Below are positions 17,194 through 26,872 of a stretch of DNA of 37,174 nt, one piece after another. The position numbers were made by a program, and so were the translations under genes. This stretch comes from an uncultured Bacilli bacterium (GTDB taxonomy: Bacteria > Bacillota_I > Bacilli_A > RF39 > UBA660), in NCBI GenBank assembly GCA_947626035.1, contig CANQQR010000002.1:1-37174 (forward strand), read 5' to 3'. Numbering within the stretch: the stretch's first letter is position 1; every line of letters begins with the position of its first letter. Under the pieces are notes generated by a model. It saw only the letters and a program-made list of their open reading frames with translations, was not told the DNA's origin and searched no databases.

Positions 17194-17664
17194 ATGAGAA
17201 ATAAGAATGGATTTACTTTAATAGAAATATCTATATCAGTGACACTTTTGTCTGTAGTTATGGTGTTTATGTTTAAGTTTTTAGATATAATTAGGAAAGA
17301 CGAAGTTGGAATGAGTGATAAAACTGATATGTTAATAAATAAGACTCTTATATCAAAGACTATAAATGAAGATATTAGAGCTTCTCTGGGTATTAATAAT
17401 ATAGAGTGTATAGATAATTCGTGTACGTTGGTTTTGAATAATGATGAGAGTAAGGTAATAGAGTTAAGTAAGGACAAGAGAACACTTACATATAAAAATA
17501 TAACTACTGATGAAGTTATACTTAGAAGAAAGACAAGTGACGGGTATATTTATAATTTGAGTTTGAAGCAAAATGATAGTTTAAAATTAATAGAGATAGG
17601 AATAGATTCACATGAAGAATATAATGTAGAGATAGTCTATTATAATAGTGATGAAGACGATTAG
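17194..17664 (+). CDS. Type IV prepilin N-terminal methylation-site protein
   Basis: MRNKNGFTLIEISISVTLLSVVMVFMFKFL, canonical GFTLIE. Confidence 0.85.
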   Translation: MRNKNGFTLIEISISVTLLSVVMVFMFKFLDIIRKDEVGMSDKTDMLINKTLISKTINEDIRASLGINNIECIDNSCTLVLNNDESKVIELSKDKRTLTYKNITTDEVILRRKTSDGYIYNLSLKQNDSLKLIEIGIDSHEEYNVEIVYYNSDEDD

Positions 17665-18504
17665 AATTTTTCTTTTTAATATAAGTTTGATGTCTATTTT
17701 ATGTGTAGATAATATGCTAAAAGCTTGAAAGAGTATTGATAGTGAGGAAAAAGCAAGTGAAGAAGATACTATTATAAATTTAATAGGTAATGTGAGAAGA
17801 CTTTCACTTACTTTTTTTATGCCACTTGTTACTTCAAATAGACATCTTATTATATATTCAACTATACTAAATATGTTTATGTAGTTAAATATTATTTCAC
17901 TTAGGGTTACAAATATAACTATGTTTCCTAGAATGACTAAGAGAATTGATGTGTTATTTAGTATTGAGGTTTTAATTAATTTTAAGAAGCTTTCACTTTT
18001 GTTTATGGCCGTGTAGTGGTTGTTTTCTAGTTTGTTATATGAAAGTAAGTACATTATGAAGTTAGCTAAGTAGTTTATTAGTAAGAGGCTTATTCCTATT
18101 TTGTAGCTATTAAACATTAAAAGACCTACACTTCCTATTACGAACATTGGGTTTGGGAAGAATGTACATGAAAGCATTACCCCAGCATCTTTTTCACTAA
18201 TCATGTTTTTGTCTAGTAAGGTGTTTATGATTTTTGCATTACTTGGTAAGCCTGAAAATAAAGCTATGAATATTATAAAACTATATTTAAATTTAAAGAT
18301 GGTGTTTAGAAAGTATATGTAGTTATAGTTAATTAGTATATCAGTTAGTATGAAGAATGGTAACATGCTTGGTAATACATTACTTACAAATATTTTAATG
18401 CTATAGTTAACATTAGTTATGATTAGATTTGGGTTACTTAGAAATACATAGATAAGGAAAGTTAAAAATAAATATTTTAAAATTTTGTATATACTTTTCA
18501 TCAT
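17608..18504 (-). CDS. ylbJ: Sporulation integral membrane protein YlbJ-like (nucleoside recognition/Gate domain)
   Basis: Multi-TM, ...VLPSMLPFFILTDILINY...LFSGLPSNAKIINTLL...SCTFFPNPMFVIGSVG. Confidence 0.8.
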   Translation of the reverse strand: MMKSIYKILKYLFLTFLIYVFLSNPNLIITNVNYSIKIFVSNVLPSMLPFFILTDILINYNYIYFLNTIFKFKYSFIIFIALFSGLPSNAKIINTLLDKNMISEKDAGVMLSCTFFPNPMFVIGSVGLLMFNSYKIGISLLLINYLANFIMYLLSYNKLENNHYTAINKSESFLKLIKTSILNNTSILLVILGNIVIFVTLSEIIFNYINIFSIVEYIIRCLFEVTSGIKKVSESLLTLPIKFIIVSSSLAFSSLSILFQAFSILSTHKIDIKLILKRKILIVFITIIIDYLYIIFFM

Positions 18505-18550
18505 ATTTCTCCTAATAATATGCTATAATAATAACGAGGTGTTTAAGAAC

Positions 18551-19570
18551 GTGATTAGTAAATTATATGATAGTTTTACAAAGTATATAAAAGAAAATTA
18601 TAAATTTTTAATTGTTTGGATGTTAATTCTTAGTGTTACTGTGTTTTTGTCTTTTTATGAGGTTGATTATGAGGTGTATACGCCTGGTAGTATTACTAAT
18701 TTGGAAGATAGAATTATGGTGGAAGATGCTTATAAAGCTAAGGGTTCTTTTAATTTGACTTATGTTAATGCTAAGCCTGGTAGGTTAATAAATGTTCTTT
18801 TAAGTTATGTTATTCCATCATGGGATTTAGTAGATATTGATTCGTCTAGAATAGAGAATGAAGATTATGAAGAGATTATTGAAAGAGGTAAGATAGATTT
18901 AAATCAGGTAAATGAAAATGCTATGCTGGTAGCTTTTGATGCAGCTAATAAGGATTATACTATTACTAATAGAGATGTTACTGTTTATTATGTTTTTGAA
19001 GATGCTAAGACTAATTTGAGAGTAGGAGATGTTATCGTAGAAGTTAATGGGGAGAAGATAAGTAGTCTTAGTGATGTTACTGCGCGTTTAGAAGACGTGA
19101 GTGTAGGGGATGAAGTTACATTTAAAGTGAAGAGAGACGGTAAAACTTATACAAGAGATGGTAAGGTTTATGAGAGTGAGGGTAAAAAAATAATTGGGAT
19201 GTATTTAACTGAGGTTATTAATGTTAAGAGTGATACGTTAGTTGAGTTTAATTATAAGAATAATGAAAGTGGAGCTTCTGGGGGGCTTATGAGTACATTA
19301 GAGATATATAATAAGATAACTAAAAAAGATATTACAAAGGGCCTAACTATTGCGGGAACTGGTACTATGAATGCAGATGGTACAGTAGGAGAGATAGGTG
19401 GCGTTAAGTATAAGTTAAAGGGTGCAGTTAAAAAGGGAGCTGACGCCTTTATTGTGCCTACTCTTAATTATGAAGAAGCTAAAGAGATTAAGGAAAAAGA
19501 GGGGTATGATATTAAGCTTATTAAAGCTGATACTTTTAGTAATGTACTTAAAGAGTTAGAAAAGTTATAA
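18551..19570 (+). CDS. ylbL: YlbL-like PDZ + Lon-type (S16) serine protease
   Basis: PDZ region RVGDVIVEVNGEKISSLSDV; S16 motif SGASGGLMSTLEIYNKI...TIAGTGTMNADGTVGEIGGVKYK; GTG 18551 (track start 18485 overlaps ylbJ). Confidence 0.85.
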   Translation: MISKLYDSFTKYIKENYKFLIVWMLILSVTVFLSFYEVDYEVYTPGSITNLEDRIMVEDAYKAKGSFNLTYVNAKPGRLINVLLSYVIPSWDLVDIDSSRIENEDYEEIIERGKIDLNQVNENAMLVAFDAANKDYTITNRDVTVYYVFEDAKTNLRVGDVIVEVNGEKISSLSDVTARLEDVSVGDEVTFKVKRDGKTYTRDGKVYESEGKKIIGMYLTEVINVKSDTLVEFNYKNNESGASGGLMSTLEIYNKITKKDITKGLTIAGTGTMNADGTVGEIGGVKYKLKGAVKKGADAFIVPTLNYEEAKEIKEKEGYDIKLIKADTFSNVLKELEKL

Positions 19571-19631
19571 AAGTGTAGATATTTATATGTTATTTTGTTA
19601 TAATTAATGGAAGTGGAAGGGACTAAGGTTT

Positions 19632-20042
19632 ATGAAGATAACAAGAAGCGAGTTAAGAGAAAAAATCATGACTATTTTGTATCAAATAAATATTTATAAA
19701 AAAGATAATATTGATTATAAAGTAGAGAATGTTATAAAGGAAAATTATAGAAGTGAAAATGAGTTTGTTAATAGTATTGTCTATGGGGTTTTAGATAAAG
19801 AAAGTGAGATAGATGGTATTATAAATAAGTATTTAAAGAACTGGACTATTTCACGTCTTGGTAATATTGACCGTGCGATTTTTAGAATGAGTGTGTATGA
19901 GTTACTTTATACTGATACACCACATGTTGTTAGTATAAATGAGGGAATTGAGTTATCTAAAAAGTATAGTGATGTGGATGTTACTAAGATGCTTAATGCA
20001 GTTTTAGATAATATTTTAAATAATGAGGTAAAGAATGACTAA
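19632..20042 (+). CDS. nusB: Transcription antitermination factor NusB
   Basis: RSELREKIMTILYQI...NWTISRLGNIDRAIFRMSVYELLYTDTPHVVSINEGIELSKKY. Confidence 0.92.
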   Translation: MKITRSELREKIMTILYQINIYKKDNIDYKVENVIKENYRSENEFVNSIVYGVLDKESEIDGIINKYLKNWTISRLGNIDRAIFRMSVYELLYTDTPHVVSINEGIELSKKYSDVDVTKMLNAVLDNILNNEVKND

Positions 20043-21369
20043 TGATGTTTGTTTGTCAGTAACTGATGTTAATACTTATATTAAGAGTATATTTGATAAG
20101 GACCAATTTTTAACTTATGTTTGTATTAAAGGAGAGATAAGTAATCTTAAGTTTCATACAAGAGGACACTTGTATTTTAGTTTAAAGGATGAGAGTAGTA
20201 AGATTAATGCAGTTATGTTTAATTATACGAGTGCTAATTTAGAGTTTACACCAGAAGATGGGATGAGTGTTGTTGTTAAGGGTAAGGTTAGTGTTTATGT
20301 AGGTGGAGGAAATTATCAGATTACTGTTAGTAGTATGAAGCAAGATGGTGTTGGTAATTTGTATGTTTTGTTTGAAGAGTTAAAGAAGAAGCTTGCAAGT
20401 GAGGGACTTTTTGATCAAGATAAAAAGAAGAAGCTTCCTAGAATTCCTAAAAAGGTGGGTGTTATTACTGCACCTACTGGAGCGGCTGTTAAAGATATTA
20501 TTAGTACTATTAATAGGCGTTTTCCACTTGCAGAGATTATACTTTTTCCAACACTTGTGCAAGGAGAGAGTGCTGCACCTAATATTGTTAAGATGCTAGA
20601 AAAGGCAGATAATAGTGATGTTGATGTGGTAATACTTGGAAGAGGTGGAGGTTCTATTGAAGATTTATGGGCTTTTAATGAAGAGATAGTTGCGCGTGCA
20701 ATTTATAAAATGCATAAGCCTATTGTTAGTGCAGTAGGACATGAGATAGATTTTACGATAAGTGATTTTGTTGCTGATTTACGAGCGCCTACTCCAACGG
20801 GAGCAGCTGAGTTAGTGGTACCAAGTGTTCTTGAAATTAATAGGTATTTAACTCTTTATAAGGAGCGTTTTGTTAGTATTATTACAAAGAAGATTAATAA
20901 TTATGATGATGTGTTAAAGAAGTATAAGAATAATTATATTTTAAATAATCCACTTAGTTTGTATGAAAAAGAGGAACAAAAGTTAGATAGTTTGTTAGAT
21001 AAATTAAATATGTTAGTTAATGGTAAGATAGAGAAGGATGTTATAAATTTAGATAATTTAAAGAATAAACTTGTGTTACTTAGTCCTAAAAATATATTAG
21101 AAAAGGAAGTAAAGGAGAAAATTCTTAGGTTAAAAGAAGAGATGTATAAGAGTGCTACTTATGTTATTGAAAGATATAAGAGTAAGTTAGAGAACGTCCA
21201 TACTAAGTTGGATTTGTTAAATCCTGAAAATATTTTAGATAAGGGGTATTCTGTTACTTTGAAGAATGGAAGTATTGTTAAAGATATTAGTGAGATTATG
21301 GTTAATGATTTAATTACTACTAAGGTAAAAAGTGGTAGTATTATAAGTGAAGTAAAGGAAGTGAGATAA
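20035..21369 (+). CDS. xseA: Exodeoxyribonuclease VII large subunit
   Basis: GEISNLKFHTRGHLYFSLKD; GVITAPTGAAVKDI; RGGGSIEDLWAFN. Confidence 0.95.
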   Translation: MTNDVCLSVTDVNTYIKSIFDKDQFLTYVCIKGEISNLKFHTRGHLYFSLKDESSKINAVMFNYTSANLEFTPEDGMSVVVKGKVSVYVGGGNYQITVSSMKQDGVGNLYVLFEELKKKLASEGLFDQDKKKKLPRIPKKVGVITAPTGAAVKDIISTINRRFPLAEIILFPTLVQGESAAPNIVKMLEKADNSDVDVVILGRGGGSIEDLWAFNEEIVARAIYKMHKPIVSAVGHEIDFTISDFVADLRAPTPTGAAELVVPSVLEINRYLTLYKERFVSIITKKINNYDDVLKKYKNNYILNNPLSLYEKEEQKLDSLLDKLNMLVNGKIEKDVINLDNLKNKLVLLSPKNILEKEVKEKILRLKEEMYKSATYVIERYKSKLENVHTKLDLLNPENILDKGYSVTLKNGSIVKDISEIMVNDLITTKVKSGSIISEVKEVR

Positions 21370-21587
21370 TGAAAGAAGAACAAACATTTGAAAGTGCTTT
21401 AGGACTTTTAGAAGAGAATATTAGATGTTTAGAGAAAGGCGAGGTTCCACTTGATGAGATGATGAAGAAGTATGAAGCAAGTATGGAATTGTTAAAGTAC
21501 TGTGAGAATAAGTTAAAGGAAGCAACTAAGACAGTTAATAAGATTTTAAATGAAGATGGAAGTTTGTCTGAGTTTAAGAGTGAATAG
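21369..21587 (+). CDS. xseB: Exodeoxyribonuclease VII small subunit
   Basis: TFESALGLLEENIRCLEKGEVPLDEMMKKYE; directly downstream of xseA. Confidence 0.92.
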   Translation: MKEEQTFESALGLLEENIRCLEKGEVPLDEMMKKYEASMELLKYCENKLKEATKTVNKILNEDGSLSEFKSE

Positions 21588-21590
21588 GTA

Positions 21591-21625
21591 AAAGTTACCA
21601 AGTAAAAATTGGTAGCTTTTTTTTT
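21591..21625 (+). terminator. Terminator AAAGTTACCAagtaaaaaTTGGTAGCTTTTTTTT
   Basis: Stem plus T8. Confidence 0.75.
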
Positions 21626-21660
21626 AGGTTTTTGTTAATAATATTAGTGAGGTGTAGATT

Positions 21661-22635
21661 ATGAAAAAGTTTATAATCGCATTAACCTTATTAATTATTT
21701 CACCTTTAAATGTGCTAGCTTATTCAGAATATATAATTCCAGGAGGAGAAAATATTGGGCTAGAGATTGAGTCAGATGGACTTGTTGTTGTGGGGTTTTA
21801 TAAAGTAGGTGGTAAGTATATTGGTAGTGAAAATTTAAAAGTTGGAGATAGAATTTTAGAAATTGAGGGAAGTAAGGCACTTAGTATTAATGATATGACT
21901 AATGTTATTGAAGAGAATATTGTAGATAATCAGGTTAATATTAAGGTTAAAAGGAATGATAAGACTATAAATACTAAGTTAAAATTAGTTAAAGAAGATA
22001 ATGTTTATAAGACAGGGTTATATGTTAAAGAGAAAGTGACTGGTATTGGTACTCTTACTTATATAGATCCTGAGACTTTAATTTATGGAGCTTTAGGGCA
22101 TAGTGTTATTATGAATGAGACTAATAAGAAAGTGGAAGTTAAGGATGGTAGGATTTTTTCTTCATATGTTAATGGAATAGACAGAAGTACTAATGGACAA
22201 GTGGGTAGTAAGAATGCAAGTATTCTTTATAATCATGAACTTGGGAATGTTTTAGAGAATGAAGAGGTTGGGGTTTATGGTAAGATTACAAGTGATTTAC
22301 CTGATAAGGAAAAAATGAAAGTGGCTTCTTGGAATCAAATTCATACTGGAAAAGCAACTATTTTAACTACTACTTTAGATACTAATGTTGAAGAGTTTGA
22401 GATAGAGATAATTAGTCTTAATAAGAGTTTAATTGATACAAATAAGTCTATTTCTTTTAAGGTTACTGACGAAAGGTTACTTGAAAGAAGTGGTGGTATT
22501 GTACAGGGTATGAGTGGAAGCCCGATTATTCAAGATAATATGATTGTTGGAAGTGTTACACATGTTTTAACTAATGATGTTACTAAAGGTTATGGTGTGT
22601 TTATAAGGACTATGTTAGAGGAGGGAGAGAATTAA
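21661..22635 (+). CDS. spoIVB: SpoIVB peptidase (S55)
   Basis: Signal peptide, PDZ, GIGTLTYIDPETLIYGALGHSV, catalytic GIVQGMSGSPIIQDNMIVGSVTHV. Confidence 0.92.
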   Translation: MKKFIIALTLLIISPLNVLAYSEYIIPGGENIGLEIESDGLVVVGFYKVGGKYIGSENLKVGDRILEIEGSKALSINDMTNVIEENIVDNQVNIKVKRNDKTINTKLKLVKEDNVYKTGLYVKEKVTGIGTLTYIDPETLIYGALGHSVIMNETNKKVEVKDGRIFSSYVNGIDRSTNGQVGSKNASILYNHELGNVLENEEVGVYGKITSDLPDKEKMKVASWNQIHTGKATILTTTLDTNVEEFEIEIISLNKSLIDTNKSISFKVTDERLLERSGGIVQGMSGSPIIQDNMIVGSVTHVLTNDVTKGYGVFIRTMLEEGEN

Positions 22636-22710
22636 TCTTCCTTTTTCTTTTAATTTTTTCTTTATAGAATAAAGATTATGTGCTATAATTAAAAAGCAAT
22701 AAGGTAATAG

Positions 22711-23157
22711 GTGAATAGAATGAAAAAGTTTGTAGTAGAATGTATAGTATTAGGGGTAGTTGTTATTATAGTATGTTTAGGTATTTATAAAGGTATTAGA
22801 AAAGATAATAATGATAGTGAAGAAATAGATGAGAAAGAGTTTCAGATTATAAGTGAAAATACTGATAAAGGGTTAGTAAATGTTACTGGTAATCTTTATA
22901 CATATAATATGAATATAAGTGTTAATCAAGTAAAGGAAGAGATTACTAGTTCACTTTCTACAGCTATAGCAAGTGAGTTAGTTACTATAGAAGAGTTAAC
23001 TAGTGATTGGAATAAAGTTAATATTTTATATTCAGGTGCTAAAGAGGTTTATAGAAATTTAGATAATACTATTATTTTGATTAGGTGTAGTAATGGTAAA
23101 GATGTTATTGGTAATATTAATTTAGATATTGATAAGAATTTATGTATGGAGGAATAA
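22711..23157 (+). CDS. Single-pass membrane-anchored hypothetical protein
   Basis: N-terminal TM followed by extracytoplasmic domain. Confidence 0.5.
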   Translation: MNRMKKFVVECIVLGVVVIIVCLGIYKGIRKDNNDSEEIDEKEFQIISENTDKGLVNVTGNLYTYNMNISVNQVKEEITSSLSTAIASELVTIEELTSDWNKVNILYSGAKEVYRNLDNTIILIRCSNGKDVIGNINLDIDKNLCMEE

Positions 23158-23193
23158 GTCCTCTTTTTAAAACATTTTAAGTAGGAGAAAAAA

Positions 23194-25320
23194 ATGAATG
23201 AGAGAATTGTTAGTATATTAGAGAGTACTACTAATATTAAGAAAGAACAAATAAGTAAGACTTTGAAATTATTAGAAGAGGGATGTACTATTCCTTTTAT
23301 TGCTAGGTATAGAAAGGAAGTTACTAATAATTTAAATGAGGAACAAATTAAGTTAATTAGTGATGAGTATAAGAGAAATTTAAATTTGCTTGAAAGAAAA
23401 GAAGCGGTTATTTCGTTAATTCAGGAGAAAGGGCTTCTTACACCAGAGATTAAAAAGAGTATTATGGATGCTAGTAAGTTAACTGAGGTAGAAGATATTT
23501 ATAGGCCATTTAAGGAAAAGAAGAAGACTAAAGCTAGTGAAGCTATTAAGATGGGACTTGAGCCTCTTGCTAAAAAGATTATGAGTTTTCCTACTAGTGG
23601 AAGTATAGAGATGCTTACTAAGCCTTATCAAATGGACTCAAGTGTTGCAGTGGAGAATGCTGGGTATATTATTAGTGAGTGGATTAGTGATAATGCTTAT
23701 TATAGGAAGTGGATTAGAGGGTTTATTTATAATACTGGTTTTATTAAGAGTAAGGTAAAAAAGAATAATAATGATACTGAGAAAGTGTATGAGATGTATT
23801 ATGATTTTACTGAGAGTATTAAGTATTTAAAGCATTATAGGTGTTTAGCTATTAATCGTGCAGAAAAGGAGAAAGTTATTAGTGTAACTTACGTTTATGA
23901 TACAGATAAGATTATAGAGTTTTTAGAGGGAAAGATTATTAAGAATAGTAGTTCTTTTGTTGTACCTATAGTTAAGGCCTCTATTAAAGATTCACTTAAG
24001 AGATTAATTTTACCAGGTATTGAAAGAGAGATTAGAAATGAAGTTACTGAGAAAGCTGAAGTTAAGGCAATAGAGACTTTTAGTAAGAATTTAAAGGATT
24101 TGTTACTTACTAGGCCACTTAAGGGACGAGTTGTTCTTGGGTTTGACCCAGCATATAGGACTGGGTGTAAGTTAGCTGTTATAGATGAAGCTGGTAATTT
24201 GTTAGATATTGAAGTGATTTATCCTAATGAACCTAGGAATGAAAAAATTGAGTCTACTAAGGTGTTAAGGGAGCTTATTAATAAGTATAATATTAAGCTT
24301 ATTGCTATTGGTAATGGTACTGCTTCAAGGGAGAGTGAAGCTTTTGTTAGTGAAGCTATTAAGGGGTTAGATGTTAAGTATATTTTAGTTAGTGAAGCTG
24401 GCGCTAGTATATATTCTGCTAGTCCTTTGGCGATAGAAGAGTTCCCTAATTTGACTGTTGAAAAGAGAAGCGCTATTTCTATTGGAAGAAGAGTGCAAGA
24501 CCCACTTAGTGAGCTTGTAAAGATTGATGCTAAGTCTATTGGTGTTGGAGAGTATCAGTATGACGTTAATCAAAAGAATTTGTCAGAGTCACTTGATTAT
24601 ACAGTTATGAGTATTGTAAATAGTGTTGGTGTTAATATTAATACAGCGTCTCCTAGTATTTTAAAGTATATTAGTGGTATGAGTAAGAAAGCTATTGAAG
24701 CTATTATGGATTATAAAAAGAATAATACTTTTAAGACTAGGGAAGCACTTTTGAATATTAAAGGTATTACTGCTAAAATTTATGAACAAGCTATTGGATT
24801 TTTAAGAATTCCAAATGGGGTTAATCCACTTGACAATACTGGTATACATCCAGAAAATTATGGTGATGCTAAGAAGATTTTAGATTATTTACATTTGGAT
24901 TTAAGTGATATACAAAAGAGTAGTTTTAAGGAAGTATTAGAGGGAGCTGATATTAATAAGATATCTAAAGACACAGGTGTTAATATATATGTAGTGGAAA
25001 TGATTATTAAGGAGCTTAAAAATCCTGGATTAGACCCGAGAGACGAATTAGATATGCCACTTTTAAAGAGTGATATTTTACATATAGAGGACTTAAAACC
25101 TAATATGGAATTAGAGGGTACAGTAAGGAATGTAACGTCATTTGGAGCTTTTATAGATATTGGACTTAAGAATGATGCATTAGTACATATTTCTAAAATG
25201 AGTAAGGATTATGTTAAGGATCCTAATCTTATTGTTAGTGTAGGAGATATTGTTAAGTGTTATGTTGATAAGATAGATTTAGATAAAAAACAAGTTTCGT
25301 TAAGTTTTATTAAGGAGTAA
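23194..25320 (+). CDS. tex: Tex-family RNA-binding protein (YqgF-like + HhH + S1)
   Basis: CTIPFIARYRKEVT; VLGFDPAYRTGCKLAVID; C-terminal S1 VTSFGAFIDIGLKNDALVHISKMS. Confidence 0.95.
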   Translation: MNERIVSILESTTNIKKEQISKTLKLLEEGCTIPFIARYRKEVTNNLNEEQIKLISDEYKRNLNLLERKEAVISLIQEKGLLTPEIKKSIMDASKLTEVEDIYRPFKEKKKTKASEAIKMGLEPLAKKIMSFPTSGSIEMLTKPYQMDSSVAVENAGYIISEWISDNAYYRKWIRGFIYNTGFIKSKVKKNNNDTEKVYEMYYDFTESIKYLKHYRCLAINRAEKEKVISVTYVYDTDKIIEFLEGKIIKNSSSFVVPIVKASIKDSLKRLILPGIEREIRNEVTEKAEVKAIETFSKNLKDLLLTRPLKGRVVLGFDPAYRTGCKLAVIDEAGNLLDIEVIYPNEPRNEKIESTKVLRELINKYNIKLIAIGNGTASRESEAFVSEAIKGLDVKYILVSEAGASIYSASPLAIEEFPNLTVEKRSAISIGRRVQDPLSELVKIDAKSIGVGEYQYDVNQKNLSESLDYTVMSIVNSVGVNINTASPSILKYISGMSKKAIEAIMDYKKNNTFKTREALLNIKGITAKIYEQAIGFLRIPNGVNPLDNTGIHPENYGDAKKILDYLHLDLSDIQKSSFKEVLEGADINKISKDTGVNIYVVEMIIKELKNPGLDPRDELDMPLLKSDILHIEDLKPNMELEGTVRNVTSFGAFIDIGLKNDALVHISKMSKDYVKDPNLIVSVGDIVKCYVDKIDLDKKQVSLSFIKE

Positions 25321-25322
25321 GT

Positions 25323-26030
25323 ATGGAAGAAAAGATACCAACACATGTTGGAATAATTTTAGATGGAAATGGAAGATGGGCTACTAGTCGTGGTCTTAAG
25401 AGAAGTGAGGGACATAAAGAGGGGTTTGAGACTTTAAAGATTTTAGCAAAGTATATTTTGAAAAAGGGTGTAAAGATACTTAGTGTGTTTGCTTTTTCTA
25501 CTGAGAATTTTAAGAGAAGTAAGGAAGAAGTAGATTATCTTATGAATTTATTTATTAAGGGGTTTAAGGGTAGTATAAGTGAGTTTAATAGTAATAATAT
25601 TAAGGTTGTTTTTTCTGGTAGGAAAGAGCCTTTAAGTGATGATGTTTGGAATGCTATGAAAGAGATGGAAGACGGTACTAAAGATAATACTGGTGGCATT
25701 TTAAATATTTGTTTAAATTATGGAGGACGTGCTGAGATAGTTGATACTACTAAGAAACTTATTAATAAAGTAATTAATAATGAGATTTCTATAGAAGATA
25801 TTACAGAAGAGACAATAGAAAAAAATTTGTATCATGATTTACCTCCAATAGATTTGTTAATTAGGACTAGTGGAGAGGTTAGGGTTTCTAATTTTATGTT
25901 ATATCAAATGGCTTATGCTGAGATGTATTTTCCAGATACGTATTTTCCTGATTTTAAGGAAAGTGAGTTTGATAAAGCTCTTTTATATTATAATTCACGT
26001 GATAGACGTTTTGGAGGAATTAAAAAATAG
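25323..26030 (+). CDS. uppS: Isoprenyl transferase (undecaprenyl diphosphate synthase)
   Basis: HVGIILDGNGRWATSRGLKRSEGHKEG; LLIRTSGEVRVSNFMLYQMAYAEMYF. Confidence 0.95.
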   Translation: MEEKIPTHVGIILDGNGRWATSRGLKRSEGHKEGFETLKILAKYILKKGVKILSVFAFSTENFKRSKEEVDYLMNLFIKGFKGSISEFNSNNIKVVFSGRKEPLSDDVWNAMKEMEDGTKDNTGGILNICLNYGGRAEIVDTTKKLINKVINNEISIEDITEETIEKNLYHDLPPIDLLIRTSGEVRVSNFMLYQMAYAEMYFPDTYFPDFKESEFDKALLYYNSRDRRFGGIKK

Positions 26031-26052
26031 TAGTTTTTGCTACTATTTTTTT
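26026..26052. terminator. Terminator AATAGTAGtttttgCTACTATTTTTTT
   Basis: 8-bp stem plus T tract. Confidence 0.75.
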
Positions 26053-26155
26053 AGAATAATGAAACAACTAAACTTCCGATAAAACTAATAATAATTACGA
26101 TTAAAAATAACCATACTAGTATTCTAAGTATTAGTTCTTTTGTTTTCTTTTTCAT
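26051..26155 (-). CDS. 34-aa single-TM protein MKKKTKELILRILVWLFLIVIIISFIGSLVVSLF (DUF4044/Prli42-like candidate)
   Basis: SD TGGTGAC before ATG; basic N-terminus plus one TM. Confidence 0.5.
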   Translation of the reverse strand: MKKKTKELILRILVWLFLIVIIISFIGSLVVSLF

Positions 26156-26218
26156 AATGTCACCAAAAATATTATATAATAACTTTCATATTTTTTGAAG
26201 TAAATAATATAATTTAGT

Positions 26219-26809
26219 ATGAAAAAAATTATTGATAAAAGAATTGTACTTACTAATTTAATAGTAATGGCACTAGGGTTTGTAGCAGGTATTGTGTTTT
26301 TGGTGTTTGTGAGTCGTGCAGATAAGTTATTAATAAAGGAGGAATTAGAGGATTATCTTAATATTATTTCTTTAAATGATATTAGTAAGATAAGTTATTT
26401 GTTAAATAGTTTTAAGTATAATATGATTTATATTTCTCTTATTAGTGTTTTTTCTATTGTATATATTTTATCTCCTTTTGTGCTTTTTATTAGTTTTTAT
26501 AAGGGTATGCTTGTAGGCTTTTTGATGTCTAGTTTGATTTATTCTTTTAAGTTAAAGGGTATTATTTATAGTTTGTTAGTTATATTTCCACATCATATTT
26601 TAATGAATGTTTTAGTAGTGATATATGGAAGTGTTATGTTGATGTTTAGTTATAAGTTATTAAGGGGGACTATTAAAAAAGAGAATATTAATTTAAATTT
26701 ATTTATTAAGAAGACTGGACTTCTTTATTTAAGTGCGCTTGTTTTGTGTTTTTTGATTACTTTAACAGAAATTTATGTAAGTCCTTTGTTAGTTAGGTTG
26801 GTGTATTAG
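26219..26809 (+). CDS. spoIIM: SpoIIM-like stage II sporulation membrane protein
   Basis: Multi-TM; FKYNMIYISLISVFSIVYILSPFVLFISFYKGMLVGFLMSSLIYSFKLKGIIYSLLVIFPHHILMNVLVV. Confidence 0.75.
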   Translation: MKKIIDKRIVLTNLIVMALGFVAGIVFLVFVSRADKLLIKEELEDYLNIISLNDISKISYLLNSFKYNMIYISLISVFSIVYILSPFVLFISFYKGMLVGFLMSSLIYSFKLKGIIYSLLVIFPHHILMNVLVVIYGSVMLMFSYKLLRGTIKKENINLNLFIKKTGLLYLSALVLCFLITLTEIYVSPLLVRLVY

Positions 26810-26872
26810 TTATTTTAAATTTACAAAATGTACAAAATATTGTATAATTTAAGAAGAAAAAAGGTGGTACGA

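Noticed and set aside
18485-18550. Upstream start of the ylbL-like ORF
   Set aside because: Overlaps divergent ylbJ and its promoter; GTG 18551 is the better start.
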